NCBI GenBank assembly: GCA_019359495.1
Contig: JAHHHF010000075.1
Span: 94,979-158,978, forward strand
Length of the DNA: 64,000 bases
Direction: 5' to 3'
Source of the DNA: Goleter apudmare HA4340-LM2
GTDB taxonomy: Bacteria > Cyanobacteriota > Cyanobacteriia > Cyanobacteriales > Nostocaceae
Shown: positions 25,717 to 36,041 of the stretch, in pieces
Layout of the letters: each line of letters begins with the position of its first letter
How positions within the stretch are numbered: the stretch's first letter is position 1
Notes under the pieces: generated by a model
What the model was told of the DNA's origin: nothing
Database searches by the model: none
The model's input: only the letters and a program-made list of their open reading frames with translations
Made by a program: the position numbers and the translations under genes

Positions 25717-28599
25717 ATGTCTGCTAATTCTCTGCCTGCTCGCCCAGCGTCTCCGTCAGGAGAAGATGCCGCCATTTGGCATAGTTTGGAAGTTAAACAA
25801 GCGCTAGACCTGCTCGATAGTAATGCAGAAAGTGGCTTAACACCCCAAGAAGTTGAACAGAGGTTGCAAAAATCCGGCCCCAATGAACTCGAAGAACATG
25901 GTGGGCGCAGCACTTGGGAAATTTTGCTAGATCAGTTCAAAAACATCATGTTGTTGATGCTGATTGCCGTTGCTTTCATTTCTGGGTTCTTAGACTTCAT
26001 GGCTTGGCAGGGGGGTACTTTAAAGCCAGGTGAAGTGCCATTCAAAGACACGATCGCCATCATGGCAATTGTCATCCTCAATGGTATCCTGGGCTATGTG
26101 CAAGAAAGCCGCGCCGAAAAGGCCCTCGCCGCCCTGAAAAAACTGGCATCTCCCCTAGTGCGAGTTATCCGTGATGGCAGACTCTTAGACGTAGCAGCCA
26201 AAGAACTAGTACCAGGAGATGTGATGCTGCTGGAAGCTGGGGTACAGGTAGCCGCAGATGGTCGTTTGCTGGAACAATCGAATTTACAGGTGCGAGAGTC
26301 GGCGCTGACAGGTGAAGCTCAAGCGGTCAACAAGCAATCTCAGATCGTTTTACCTGAAGATACATCATTGGGCGATCGCCTTAATTTAGTCTTTCAAGGT
26401 ACTGAAGTCGTCCAAGGACGCGCTAAGGTGCTGGTTACTAGCACTGGAATGCGGACAGAACTAGGCAAAATTGCTGCCTTGTTGCAATCTGTGGAAAGTG
26501 AACCAACGCCTTTGCAGCAACGGATGACCCAACTGGGCAACGTTCTGGTTACAGGTTCTTTGATTTTGGTGGCGATCGTTGTGGTCGGCGGTATTATCCA
26601 AGCACGAGGTTTTAGCAACTTACAAGACCTCTTGGAAATTTCTTTGAGTATGGCGGTAGCTGTAGTACCTGAAGGTCTACCTGCTGTAATCACCGTGACA
26701 TTAGCTCTGGGAACACAGCGCATGGTGCGCCAACATGCCTTAATTCGCAAGTTGCCAGCTGTGGAAACATTGGGTTCTGTGACAACTATCTGCTCTGATA
26801 AAACTGGCACACTGACTCAAAACAAGATGGTTGTGCAGTCAGTTTATGCCAATGAACACTCATTTCGCGTCACGGGTGAAGGTTATGCACCTGTGGGTGA
26901 GTTCCACTTAGATGGACAAAAAGTTACTGTAGATGAGTATCCAGAAATCTCTGCTTTACTAGTTGCCTGTGCTATTTGTAATGATTCGGTGTTGCAAAAA
27001 GAACAAGGAGAGTGGGCAATTTTAGGCGATCCTACAGAAGGAGCCTTAGTCACCCTAGCAGGCAAAGCGGGAATTGAAAAAGACCAGTGGAGCAGTAAGT
27101 TACCCAGAGTTGGGGAGTTCCCGTTTTCTTCGGAACGGAAGCGGATGAGCGTGATTTCTCAGGTGGAAGAAGTCACCACAGGGACATCATCTTTCGCAGG
27201 TGTTGACCCGGTAATTGCTAGCTTTTTGCAATCTGAAAATTACTTAATGTTTACCAAAGGTTCACCAGAATTAACCTTGGTGCGTTGTACTCAGATTCAC
27301 CTGGGATATAACTCAGTGCCCTTGAGTGAAGAGCAACGTAGTAAAATTCTGGCAGAAAACGACCTCATGGCCAGTAAAGGTCTACGGGTTCTTGGTTTTG
27401 CTTACAAACCCCTCTCAGAAATTCCGCCTGAAGGATCAGAAGAAATATCCGAGAATGACTTGGTATGGTTAGGATTGGTGGGCATGTTAGACGCACCACG
27501 TCCAGAAGTGAGAGCCGCAGTCCAAGAGTGTCGGGATGCTGGTATCCGCCCATTGATGATTACTGGCGACCACCAGTTAACCGCCAGAGCGATCGCCAAT
27601 GACTTGGGAATTGCTGACCAAGATGCTCGTGTGCTCACAGGTCAAGAATTACAAAAAATGAGTGACCAGGAACTAGAGGAACAAGTTGACCTGGTGAGTG
27701 TCTATGCGCGGGTAGCGCCAGAACACAAACTGCGAATTGTCAGAGCATTGCAACGTCGGGGCAGGTTTGTTGCCATGACAGGTGATGGTGTAAACGACGC
27801 CCCAGCGCTCAAACAAGCTGATATTGGCATTGCAATGGGCATCACAGGCACTGATGTCAGCAAAGAAGCCAGCGATATGGTACTACTAGATGACAACTTT
27901 GCCACGATTGTCACTGCTACCAAAGAAGGTAGAGTAGTTTACACTAATATCCGCCGCTTTATTAAGTACATCCTCGGTAGTAACATTGGCGAAGTACTCA
28001 CGATTGCCGCCGCACCCCTTATTGGCTTAGGAGGCGTTCCCCTCACACCTTTACAAATTCTCTGGATGAACTTGGTGACAGACGGTTTGCCAGCCCTAGC
28101 CTTGGCGGTGGAACCTCCAGAGCCAGACGTGATGAAGCGTCCGCCCTTCAGTCCCCGCGAAAGTATTTTCGCCAGGGGGCTAGGTGCTTATATGATCCGC
28201 ATTGGGATTATATTTGCGATTATCTCCATTGCTTTAATGGCATGGGCTTACGGCCATACCCATGCACCAGCGTATCAACGTAATCCAGACACCTGGAAAA
28301 CAATGGTCTTTACTACTCTATGTATTGCCCAAATGGGTCATGCGATCGCCATTCGCTCTAATAACCAACTGACCATAGAAATGAACCCCTTCTCTAATCT
28401 ATTTGTATTGGGGTCTGTGGTTCTCACCACAATTTTGCAACTGATGCTCATTTATGTGCCGCCCTTGCGCGACTTCTTTGGTACTCATTGGCTTAGTCCC
28501 ACAGAACTAGCCATTTGTATCGGCTTCAGTAGCTTGATGTTTGTTTGGGTGGAGTTAGAAAAGTTATTCTTCCGTTTTATGGGTAAGAGAACTGTGTAA
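25717..28599 (+). CDS. P-type cation-transporting ATPase (calcium-type, P2A/B)
   Basis: Start at the ATG at 25717 (960 residues); an upstream GTG gives four more codons. A cation-transporter N-domain is followed by helices 1-2 (residues ~75-130), the actuator TGE motif in [10 protein letters not shown], and PEGLP in helix 4. Then come the phosphorylation site [12 protein letters not shown] with the Asp near residue 361, the nucleotide-binding domain, [21 protein letters not shown] in the P domain, and six C-terminal helices. PEGLP and overall length fit Ca2+ pumps. The first 20 residues contain a likely in-frame small dispersed repeat. Confidence 0.92.
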   Translation: MSANSLPARPASPSGEDAAIWHSLEVKQALDLLDSNAESGLTPQEVEQRLQKSGPNELEEHGGRSTWEILLDQFKNIMLLMLIAVAFISGFLDFMAWQGGTLKPGEVPFKDTIAIMAIVILNGILGYVQESRAEKALAALKKLASPLVRVIRDGRLLDVAAKELVPGDVMLLEAGVQVAADGRLLEQSNLQVRESALTGEAQAVNKQSQIVLPEDTSLGDRLNLVFQGTEVVQGRAKVLVTSTGMRTELGKIAALLQSVESEPTPLQQRMTQLGNVLVTGSLILVAIVVVGGIIQARGFSNLQDLLEISLSMAVAVVPEGLPAVITVTLALGTQRMVRQHALIRKLPAVETLGSVTTICSDKTGTLTQNKMVVQSVYANEHSFRVTGEGYAPVGEFHLDGQKVTVDEYPEISALLVACAICNDSVLQKEQGEWAILGDPTEGALVTLAGKAGIEKDQWSSKLPRVGEFPFSSERKRMSVISQVEEVTTGTSSFAGVDPVIASFLQSENYLMFTKGSPELTLVRCTQIHLGYNSVPLSEEQRSKILAENDLMASKGLRVLGFAYKPLSEIPPEGSEEISENDLVWLGLVGMLDAPRPEVRAAVQECRDAGIRPLMITGDHQLTARAIANDLGIADQDARVLTGQELQKMSDQELEEQVDLVSVYARVAPEHKLRIVRALQRRGRFVAMTGDGVNDAPALKQADIGIAMGITGTDVSKEASDMVLLDDNFATIVTATKEGRVVYTNIRRFIKYILGSNIGEVLTIAAAPLIGLGGVPLTPLQILWMNLVTDGLPALALAVEPPEPDVMKRPPFSPRESIFARGLGAYMIRIGIIFAIISIALMAWAYGHTHAPAYQRNPDTWKTMVFTTLCIAQMGHAIAIRSNNQLTIEMNPFSNLFVLGSVVLTTILQLMLIYVPPLRDFFGTHWLSPTELAICIGFSSLMFVWVELEKLFFRFMGKRTV

Positions 28600-28623
28600 T
28601 GGGGTGTTTGGCATTTGTCATTT

Positions 28624-28652
28624 GTAGAGACGTAGCAATGCTACGTCTCTAC
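28624..28652. repeat. Perfect 14-bp-arm palindrome between ATPase and recF
   Basis: GTAGAGACGTAGCA and TGCTACGTCTCTAC flank a single A. This dispersed cyanobacterial repeat type could also form an RNA hairpin ending the ATPase transcript, but there is no T-run. Confidence 0.75.
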
Positions 28653-28680
28653 TCTACACATCATCACCCCATCACCCCCT

Positions 28681-29814
28681 ATGTACCTCAAGACCATACA
28701 CCTGAGACAGTTCCGCAATTACCAAGACCAAAAGGTTAATTTTAATGCTGCCAAAACGATTTTGGTGGGTAATAATGCTCAGGGTAAGTCAAATTTGTTG
28801 GAGGCGGTGGAGTTACTGGCGACATTGCGATCGCATCGCATGGCACGCGATCGTGATTTAGTCCAAGAAGGAGAAGCGATCGCCCAAATTCATGCCACCT
28901 TGGAACGAGATACTGGTACTAGTGACCTGTGCTTAACACTCCGTCGTCAAGGTCGCCGCAGTGTGGCTCTCAATGGTGAATCCCTGCGTCGCCAAATGGA
29001 CTTTCTCGGCGTCCTCAATGCCGTACAGTTTTCTAGTTTGGATCTAGACTTGGTGCGCGGCGGCCCTGAAGGTCGTCGTCATTGGCTGGATACACTTTTA
29101 ATCCAACTTGAACCTGTGTATGCTCACATTTTGCAGCAGTATCATCAGGTGCTGCGGCAACGTAATGCTTTTTTTAAAAAAAAATTAGAGACTTTGCACA
29201 CAGCCTCTCTACAATCAGAACTTGCTTTGTGGGATGCACAGTTAGCCACCGCCGGGACAAGGGTGATTAGAAGACGCGATCGCGCCATCCAAAGGCTAGC
29301 TCCCATTGCTACAGCTTGGCACGCCAGTATTAGTGGTAGTACGGAAATACTTCAAGTCAAGTACTCACCAAATATACCTTTGGAGCACAATAATCTAGAA
29401 GAAGTACAAGCAGCTTTTTTAACCAAAATTCAGCAGCGATCTGTTGCTGAACTACATCAAGGTACAACCCTTGTTGGCCCCCATCGTGATGAAATTGAAT
29501 TGACTATTAACCAAACACCCGCTCGGCAATACGGTTCTCAAGGTCAACAAAGAACCTTAGTGCTAGCCTTAAAATTAGCTGAATTACAACTGATAGAAGA
29601 AGTAGTCGGAGAACCGCCAATCCTGCTATTAGACGATGTCTTGGCAGAATTAGATCCATCCCGACAAAATCAATTACTTGATGCTATTCAAGACAGATTT
29701 CAAACTTTAATTACTACAACTCACCTCAGTTCTTTTGATTCCCAATGGTTGAAGTCTTCTCAAATTCTGGCTGTTAATCTTGGAGAAATATCATCGCCAG
29801 ATGAGCTTTATTAG
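28681..29814 (+). CDS. recF: DNA replication and repair protein RecF
   Basis: The 377-residue SMC-like ATPase starts [15 protein letters not shown]. It has Walker [14 protein letters not shown] near residue 30, the RecF-specific segments [23 protein letters not shown] and LVGPHRDE, the signature [17 protein letters not shown], and Walker [13 protein letters not shown]. RecF loads RecA at gaps with RecO/RecR. An A-rich tract (AAAAAAAAA around 29174) within the gene is a potential slippage site but leaves the frame intact. It is separated from the P-ATPase by a palindrome and seems to be its own unit. Confidence 0.95.
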   Translation: MYLKTIHLRQFRNYQDQKVNFNAAKTILVGNNAQGKSNLLEAVELLATLRSHRMARDRDLVQEGEAIAQIHATLERDTGTSDLCLTLRRQGRRSVALNGESLRRQMDFLGVLNAVQFSSLDLDLVRGGPEGRRHWLDTLLIQLEPVYAHILQQYHQVLRQRNAFFKKKLETLHTASLQSELALWDAQLATAGTRVIRRRDRAIQRLAPIATAWHASISGSTEILQVKYSPNIPLEHNNLEEVQAAFLTKIQQRSVAELHQGTTLVGPHRDEIELTINQTPARQYGSQGQQRTLVLALKLAELQLIEEVVGEPPILLLDDVLAELDPSRQNQLLDAIQDRFQTLITTTHLSSFDSQWLKSSQILAVNLGEISSPDELY

Positions 29815-30100
29815 GTATAGCTTTATCCGATTACTTTGAGTAATGTATCATAAGCAACAGATAATGCTCCATGCATATGTCTTGGGTGACAATGCCAAAT
29901 AGCGATCGCTCTTGTCCGTGTAATTAAATTTACCTAAAAAACCAGAAGGCTAAACTGTATGGGAATGTAACTGGTCAGGACACTCCACAAACTGTTAAAA
30001 CCTGAAATAATACATAATAATCAATAAGAAACTTACAAGGTAGAAATCCTCACCTTGAAAAATTACTATTTGAAATTATTTGTTTTTACCTTTTAGTTGA

Positions 30101-31687
30101 ATGAATCCATTGCCATCACTAAACTTGGCGATCGCTCGTCTGATGAACACTGGCACTGATAACTTCGCCATTTGGGTGGTTAAGGCTCCCTATCCCAGTG
30201 GTTATGTTTTACATGACTGTGTGTGGCCTGCTGAACTCACTCAAGTATGGCAAGAATGGCAAGAGATGTTTGCTGGTCATTGTCCCTTAAATATTTCTCC
30301 TAGTTCTACGCCTGTACCGACGAACCCGTTACCAATTAACCTAGTTTCACTCTCTTCAGGTCAGACTGCTTACAGTAGTCGTTTGATGCAATACTTGGGA
30401 ATTAGTCTGTGGCATTGGTTGTTTGACGGACAAATTCTGGGTAGTTTAGAACGTAGTCGTGGTATTGCTATGGGTCAGCGTACACGGTTGCGCTTCCGAC
30501 TAGAAATTCGTGACCCCCATCTCATCGCCTTGCCTTGGGAAATTATGCAGCGTGATGGTCAATCAGCGATGTCTTTGTCTCAAGATTTGCTGTTTAGTCG
30601 CACCACCAGCGAGGTTGAGCCTCTACCATATTCGCGCACAGCCCAGGCTCTAAATATTCTGCTGGTCTTGGGAGAAAATGACAATTTACACTTAGAACAA
30701 GAAGCTGAAATTTTATCAAAGGCTTTGGCTCATGGTAGCCCGGTTGGTAGTAACTCTCAAGGCTATGCACCTTGCATGGTAAATACATTGCTGCAACCCA
30801 CACCACAAGAACTGATCCAAGAGCTAGAAACGAAAACTTATAATGTCTTTTTTTATGCTGGTCACGGACTGCCAGATCCGGATGGAGGATTACTGTTTTT
30901 GCAGCCAGGTCAGACATTGAATGGTATAGAACTAGCCCAGGTTTTGACCCATACTGGTGTTAAATTAGCAGTTTTTAATGCCTGCTGGGGAGCACAACCA
31001 GCTGCTAATAATAACCAAGCCATACCTCACAGTAGTTTAGCAGAAGTGCTAATCCGTCATGGAGTACCAGCTGTTTTGGGAATGCGTGATCAAATTAACG
31101 ATCCCGAAAGCCACAGTTTTATTCAAGCCTTTGCTAAAGCATTGCGATCGCGTAAACCAATTGATGAAGCTGTAGCAGAGGCTAGGCAAGAATTATTGAC
31201 AATTTATAAATTTAATCAGCCAGCTTGGACTTTACCAGTCCTTTATCTACATCCAGACTATAATGGCGAACTAATCAAGAGTTTTGATGAAGGGAATACA
31301 GAATTACCAGAAACCTCCATCCCTAGCCTAACTGGTCAAGTGCCCACAGGTTCTTTGCGATCGCTCTCACCAGAAGGTCAAACTTGGCCCTTGCGTTCTG
31401 GCGTGACTCGCATTGGTCGCACGAGAGACAATGATATCGTCATCCCAGAACCCTCAGTTTCCAGACGCCACGCTGAGATTTTATGCCGTCATACTTTTAT
31501 TGGTAGTACTCCGATGCGAACTTATTACCTGCAAGATGTATCTACCCACGGCACCACCTGGTTTTTAGGCCCGAATGGTTGGCAACAAATCCTCCGTGAG
31601 CAAGTAGTATTAAAACCTGGAATGCAGTTAAAGTTTGGTAGTTCTACCAGAGGTGATATCTGGGAGTTTATGATTAATGATTCGTAA
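30101..31687 (+). CDS. CHAT-domain (caspase-like) protein with C-terminal FHA domain
   Basis: The 528-residue protein combines a CHAT peptidase domain with an FHA phosphothreonine-binding domain. The N-terminal ~180 residues carry the conserved FRLEIRDPHLIALPWEIMQ block seen before CHAT domains. The caspase-like catalytic His255 is in VFFYAGHGLPDPDG and Cys295 in LAVFNACWGAQ; both are present, so it may be active. The FHA domain spans ~431-525 with IGR (438-440), SRRH (454-457) and STHGT (481-485, normally SxNGT). The gene has its own 5' region and is followed after 183 bp by an unknown acidic protein. The fusion suggests recruitment of a protease by Ser/Thr-kinase signalling; no kinase is encoded nearby. 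Confidence 0.85.
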   Translation: MNPLPSLNLAIARLMNTGTDNFAIWVVKAPYPSGYVLHDCVWPAELTQVWQEWQEMFAGHCPLNISPSSTPVPTNPLPINLVSLSSGQTAYSSRLMQYLGISLWHWLFDGQILGSLERSRGIAMGQRTRLRFRLEIRDPHLIALPWEIMQRDGQSAMSLSQDLLFSRTTSEVEPLPYSRTAQALNILLVLGENDNLHLEQEAEILSKALAHGSPVGSNSQGYAPCMVNTLLQPTPQELIQELETKTYNVFFYAGHGLPDPDGGLLFLQPGQTLNGIELAQVLTHTGVKLAVFNACWGAQPAANNNQAIPHSSLAEVLIRHGVPAVLGMRDQINDPESHSFIQAFAKALRSRKPIDEAVAEARQELLTIYKFNQPAWTLPVLYLHPDYNGELIKSFDEGNTELPETSIPSLTGQVPTGSLRSLSPEGQTWPLRSGVTRIGRTRDNDIVIPEPSVSRRHAEILCRHTFIGSTPMRTYYLQDVSTHGTTWFLGPNGWQQILREQVVLKPGMQLKFGSSTRGDIWEFMINDS

Positions 31688-31870
31688 AATTAAACATTTT
31701 TCATTTGTTAAGATTCAAAAGCTATTCCTCCTGCTCCCATTCCCCATGACCATTTAAAGCCATGAGTGTGACAATCTTCACCCTCAAACAAAATTAACTT
31801 TTTTTGCGGAAATCTGATCCTGACATGTGTAGTTGTCAATACTGTCAAATAATTAACTAAAAGGTGAGAA

Positions 31871-32494
31871 ATGACTAATAAAATCAAAGGTGTAGACAAT
31901 TTTCAATCTTTACCCTCTGCCACAGAACTAGATTTCCTCGCTGGGCTACTAGAACCAGAGGATGAGAATTATCCCTGGAATCCTGCTGACGAAGAATCAG
32001 AAGCTTATTTTCGTGAGCTAGAACAGCAGTTCATTCTTGACGATTCCTTAGAAGCAGAACTAACGACGCGATCGCAGACTTTTTACAGCCAACTCAACAA
32101 TCTTTGGTCTGGGTTCACCACTGGCCAATCTGTGGTCGCTAGCATTCAAGAAACTTTGCAAACAACTTTTGCTGCGGGTGTACCCCAAAGCTGGCTAAAT
32201 GCGATCGCCGAAAAAGCTACTGAGATTTTTTCTACCCAAGCATCAATCGGTGAACAGTTGGTTCAGTGTGTTCAGGCTGTACTACCTGCTTGGGAAGTAG
32301 AAGACCTTTTGGTTTTGGCTCGTCCCTATGCCTACGCTATGCGAAGCAATGAATCACAAAATGCGACATCCGTCATGAACAACTTGGGCAATCGTGATTG
32401 GGCAGCTTTATCAGAAATTGAGCAAGCCAAAGTTAGTTTGGCCATTTCTTACTACGCTTTAGCACAACTAAATAACTCTGAGTCGGAAATTTAA
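31871..32494 (+). CDS. Acidic hypothetical protein next to CHAT-FHA
   Basis: The 207-residue soluble protein has a good ribosome-binding site (AAGGTGAG before ATG). The first half is acidic (LEPEDENYPWNPADEESEAY), the rest helical with QLNNLWSGFTTGQSVVASIQ and LVLARPYAYAMRS. I do not recognise the family. A small dispersed repeat (CTACGCTATGCGAAGC, around 32333-32348) is inserted in frame. It follows the CHAT-FHA gene on the same strand and could be its substrate or partner, but this is only suggested by position. Confidence 0.65.
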   Translation: MTNKIKGVDNFQSLPSATELDFLAGLLEPEDENYPWNPADEESEAYFRELEQQFILDDSLEAELTTRSQTFYSQLNNLWSGFTTGQSVVASIQETLQTTFAAGVPQSWLNAIAEKATEIFSTQASIGEQLVQCVQAVLPAWEVEDLLVLARPYAYAMRSNESQNATSVMNNLGNRDWAALSEIEQAKVSLAISYYALAQLNNSESEI

Positions 32495-33112
32495 GTACCG
32501 CTTTGCCTAAAATCATCGCCTTGTTAAACTCAGAGTCACGTAGAGAGACACAGAATCTTGCGTGGTCAAAATTGCTGCGAATTAGTACATTCCTGTTCTC
32601 AGTTTAACTTTGTGTCTCTTGGCTAAGATTTAAGACAAGGAACTTTAGTGGCTAATAGTTTTGATGCTGCGAGTCTCAGTATAATTTTGAATTGCTAGTA
32701 ATCAGGACATAGCTTTCCACAACAGACAGTTATAATACGCTGATTGCAAGACTAGTGCCATCTATCCCAAGACGTAACTATTCAAAATTCAAGACAGTTG
32801 GAGTAGGAGATTTAAACCCTAACTCAACTAATACTACGTGTAGACGTAGGGGTATTTAACCCTTGAATTTAGGATAAAAAATTGCTTGATTTTAAAAAAC
32901 CAATTTATTAAAACTATTTGGGAACTGGAGATAGGGAATAGGCAAGAAATAGGTAAGCAAGAACAAACTAAACTACGTTACCAAACGTCAATACGCTTGA
33001 AACCCTTGCCAATGACACCACACTTTTTCTGACGGAGAGGCTATGCTCAATGACCGAGAACCCTAGTCAAGCAGTGGCTGACAAATGACCAATGACAAAT
33101 AACCAACAATAA
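32495..33112. other. Intergenic region without recognised gene
   Basis: The 618-bp gap between convergent genes has no convincing frame. It contains a distant inverted repeat (AGAGACACA near 32544 and TGTGTCTCT near 32611) and degenerate heptamers (CCAATGACAAAT) near 33085. Confidence 0.5.
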
Positions 33113-34480
33113 TTATTTAGGGCCAAGAAAGCGAGTAGCGAAATTTTGTGATCGCGTCGGTGATAAAGCCCGCGCCTTGAGAATTGCTGCCATCAAAAAG
33201 GCGTAAGACAATACCCCAACCACCACCAACAGCAAAGCATTGATTGATCCAGTAGCGTTCCACAAAGCGTGCAGTGCAGCAGCGCTCACATAGCCAATCG
33301 GCAGAATTTGCCAGCTTAAACGGGGTTTGAGCACAGCCAACCCGATAAAATACCCCAAATAGCCACTATAAGCCATGTGTCCCGCTACAGAGCCGAGAAT
33401 TCGTGGAATTAGCAATTGTAAGCCCACCAATTGACCAGTTCCTACATCTGCCTGTTGAGCGACATTTTGAGTAATCACTGGTACATATTGTCCCAGAGTT
33501 TCTAAGAGGGTAAAACCCACAGCCGAAGCTGTGCCCAAGAGGATACCGTCCAGAGGTTCCCGGACACCTATACGTTCCCGCCAAGGTGAGGGTAAACCGC
33601 TAGCAATTAAATAAGCCGCCAATATAGGTAGGGCCTTAAGTAATTCTTCCATCAACCCAGCACCAAAAAACATCCGGATCAGCAATTCTGTGAAGGTGAT
33701 GGAATCTTGAGAAGAGGGGAGTTTGCCAGGTAGGACATCACGAAACACAAAGATAAATAAATCCAAAATCGGACTTTTTAAAATCAGCGTTGTAGTTAAT
33801 GCCACAGCCATTAGCACCCACCAAGGCTTTTGTTTGCCACAAAGTTGGTAAACAAAGAAGTAGGCAGCAAAAGCTATGTAACTGGCAACAATTACCTGAT
33901 TTGCCTGTGGTTGCCCTACCGTAGCAAACATCAGTACCACAAATACCACAGTCAGGATTCCTGGGATGAGGTAAGCTTTGCGAGTTAAGTCTTTACCAGT
34001 AGAAATAATCGGAAAAAGTTGAGTGAAGCTAACAGAATCAGGCTTTAACTGCCCTGGGGAATTTCCGGCTGAAGGCAGCGCACTGACTGGTCGAGTCATA
34101 ATGGTAGCCGGGGAGACAAATTCATTCTCAAATAAGAATTGCGGCCCATCAGCACCAAGAGAAATGCGATCGCCTGGGTGTAATTCTTGACAACCCTGTA
34201 AGGGCTTACCATTTAAATAAGTGCCATTGGCACTATTCAAATCACAAATTACCCAGCTAAACTTGTTGTCTGGAGATGAGGAGAGGGGACGAACCACCGC
34301 ATGACGACGAGATACCATCCGATACATCATGGCATCTAAGACAATTTGGCAGCTGGGGTCGCGTCCAATGATCACTTCTTTACTGGGGAGCAGTGAGTAG
34401 CGAGATTCTGACCTCAAAGTCGCTCCATTACCAGACACTAGCCGCAGAAATGCATTATGTCTTGGGTTTTTGCCTGTCAT
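33113..34480 (-). CDS. FHA domain fused to a PrsW-type intramembrane protease
   Basis: Start at ATG 34480 (455 residues). Residues ~20-118 are an FHA domain: IIGRDPSCQIVLD, MVSRRHAVV, DLNSANGTYLNGKPL, DRISLG, with all key phosphothreonine-binding residues. After a linker there are about eight membrane helices with PrsW-family motifs: EELLKALPIL (EExxK, 278-282), GFTLLE with Glu327, GHMAYSG with His368, and LHALWN with His404. PrsW cleaves membrane-anchored anti-sigma factors. The FHA-PrsW fusion implies that phosphorylation directs membrane proteolysis. It converges with the CHAT-FHA unit. Confidence 0.85.
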   Translation of the reverse strand: MTGKNPRHNAFLRLVSGNGATLRSESRYSLLPSKEVIIGRDPSCQIVLDAMMYRMVSRRHAVVRPLSSSPDNKFSWVICDLNSANGTYLNGKPLQGCQELHPGDRISLGADGPQFLFENEFVSPATIMTRPVSALPSAGNSPGQLKPDSVSFTQLFPIISTGKDLTRKAYLIPGILTVVFVVLMFATVGQPQANQVIVASYIAFAAYFFVYQLCGKQKPWWVLMAVALTTTLILKSPILDLFIFVFRDVLPGKLPSSQDSITFTELLIRMFFGAGLMEELLKALPILAAYLIASGLPSPWRERIGVREPLDGILLGTASAVGFTLLETLGQYVPVITQNVAQQADVGTGQLVGLQLLIPRILGSVAGHMAYSGYLGYFIGLAVLKPRLSWQILPIGYVSAAALHALWNATGSINALLLVVVGVLSYAFLMAAILKARALSPTRSQNFATRFLGPK

Positions 34481-34489
34481 CGAGTTCAA

Positions 34490-34885
34490 GTGGGTGTTTA
34501 AGCTAATTATTCAAATACTTTGGCAGTAGAACTTAAAGTTTAGCCAAATCATCAACAGTATTGCTAAATATAAATATAGCTTTACTCACTGCTCAGGAAT
34601 TGAAAATTCGTGAGCGTGAGAATTTAAAATTGTTTTACCCAATGTTGACAAGCATTGTGGCTGTTGAAAGTCTGCTATCAGGTTTATTTGTCAGGTTAAT
34701 TAATTATCGAGAGCATCCATGAAAAATTATGGATACCCTAGTGGAAATCCAATGTATATTAGTTTATTAACTATTAGTAGTCTTGACCACATTTAGTTAA
34801 AATCAAAAAATATAAAATCGTCAATGATTTTGTAGTAATTTTTCTCCACTGACGATTTCCCAGCTTGTAACCCTCGGTCAGACCG
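34490..34885. other. Intergenic region without recognised gene
   Basis: AT-rich stretch of about 400 bp upstream of the FHA-PrsW gene. It includes an imperfect dyad around ATCCATGAAAAATTATGGAT (34716-34735). I see no coding frame or RNA gene. Confidence 0.5.
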
Positions 34886-35488
34886 TTAGTTAACAGCAGC
34901 TATCTCTGGATGCACAACTTTAGTGCCAAGCACTTTGAGGAATTCTGCTAACCACTGAGGATGAGCAGGCCAGGCTGGTGCTGTCACTAAGTTACCGTCA
35001 ACTATTGCCTGATCAACATCAATGCTTACGTAGTTACCGCCAGCACTTCGCACATCTGGAGCGCAGGCAGGATAGCCAGTACAAGTCTTGCTTTGTAATA
35101 CATCAGCCGCAGCCAACAACTGTAAACCGTGGCAAATTGCAGCAATTGGCTTATTGGTTGTAGCAAAGTAGCGGGTGATGTCTAGCACTTTTTGATTAAG
35201 GCGGATATATTCTGGGGCCCGTCCTCCGGGAATTACTAGGGCATCATAGGTTTCGGCTAATACTTCAGCAAAGGTGGCGTTTAAAGTGAAATTGTGACCA
35301 GGCTTTTCACTGTAAGTTTGGTCTCCTTCAAAATCGTGAATTGCTGTTCGCACTTGATCACCGGCTTTCTTGTCAGGGCAAACTGCATGAACTGTGTGCC
35401 CTACCATTTGCAGCGCTTGAAAGGGCACCATGACTTCATAGTCTTCCACATAGTCGCCAACCAGCATTAAAATTTTCTTTGCAGTCAT
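34886..35488 (-). CDS. DJ-1/PfpI family protein (ThiJ-like)
   Basis: The 200-residue protein matches the DJ-1/PfpI superfamily: [40 protein letters not shown], and the nucleophile elbow [16 protein letters not shown] with Cys followed by His. An extended [15 protein letters not shown] segment near the end fits the deglycase/amidotransferase-like subfamily. Members protect against carbonyl stress or act as proteases or chaperones; the exact role is unresolved. A large repeat lies in its upstream region. Confidence 0.9.
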   Translation of the reverse strand: MTAKKILMLVGDYVEDYEVMVPFQALQMVGHTVHAVCPDKKAGDQVRTAIHDFEGDQTYSEKPGHNFTLNATFAEVLAETYDALVIPGGRAPEYIRLNQKVLDITRYFATTNKPIAAICHGLQLLAAADVLQSKTCTGYPACAPDVRSAGGNYVSIDVDQAIVDGNLVTAPAWPAHPQWLAEFLKVLGTKVVHPEIAAVN

Positions 35489-35603
35489 TTTTTTGTGCTC
35501 CTTAATTCTTGATCATATAGTTAATATTTCTGAGTTTATAGTCAATAACCAATAGTTATTGATCAAGTAAATATTAATTAAGAAGCTGATCAATGCTTGA
35601 CAG

Positions 35604-35846
35604 TAGTAGTCTGTCAATTTTGTTTTGAGGGATTTTTGGTAGTGTGAGCGTCTCGCTCACGCGGGCAAGATGCCCGCACTACAGTCGATCATTTTTATCT
35701 TGACAGACTACTAGCGTCTCGCTCACGCGGGCAAGATGCCCGCACTACAGTCGATCATTTTTATCTTGACAGACTACTAGCGTCTCGCTCACGCGGGCAA
35801 GATGCCCGCACTACAGTCGATCATTTTTATCTTGACAGACTAGTAG
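35604..35846. repeat. MITE-like element with triplicated 66-bp core
   Basis: The left end GTAGTAGTCTGTCAA and right end TTGACAGACTAGTAG are terminal inverted repeats equal to those of the copy at 2432-2543. Between them a 66-bp unit starting CGTCTCGCTCACGCGGGC occurs three times in a row (35649-35714, 35715-35780, 35781-35846), each ending in the right terminal repeat. The units are nearly identical; only the last ends TAGTAG instead of TACTAG. Confidence 0.9.
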
Positions 35847-35989
35847 TTTTTACAAAAATTTATGTGTTTTAGCTGTTCCACTCCGCTTGGTTTTAGAACT
35901 ACCAAAAGCCCAAAATTATACTAGGGTAAAATTTGGGGATGATTCAGAGCAGTATGGAGTCGAATTTTGATTGCCAAGCTACTCCTAAT

Positions 35990-36016
35990 AAAAAAAGACA
36001 GGTAAATTACCTGTCC
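35990..36016 (-). terminator. Rho-independent terminator of petA
   Basis: On the minus strand, GACAGGTAA pairs with TTACCTGTC and is followed by a run of seven T, 25 bp after the petA stop. Confidence 0.85.
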
Positions 36017-36041
36017 TAAAAGTGATTATTTAGCAGAGAAT

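Noticed and set aside
26394..26810. 138-codon minus-strand frame inside the P-ATPase gene
   Set aside because: Antisense shadow of a strongly conserved gene; its translation is rich in Thr/Ser/Pro runs and matches nothing.
35649..35846. CRISPR array from three 66-bp repeats
   Set aside because: The units are adjacent with no variable spacers and carry the terminal inverted repeats of a MITE-like element.
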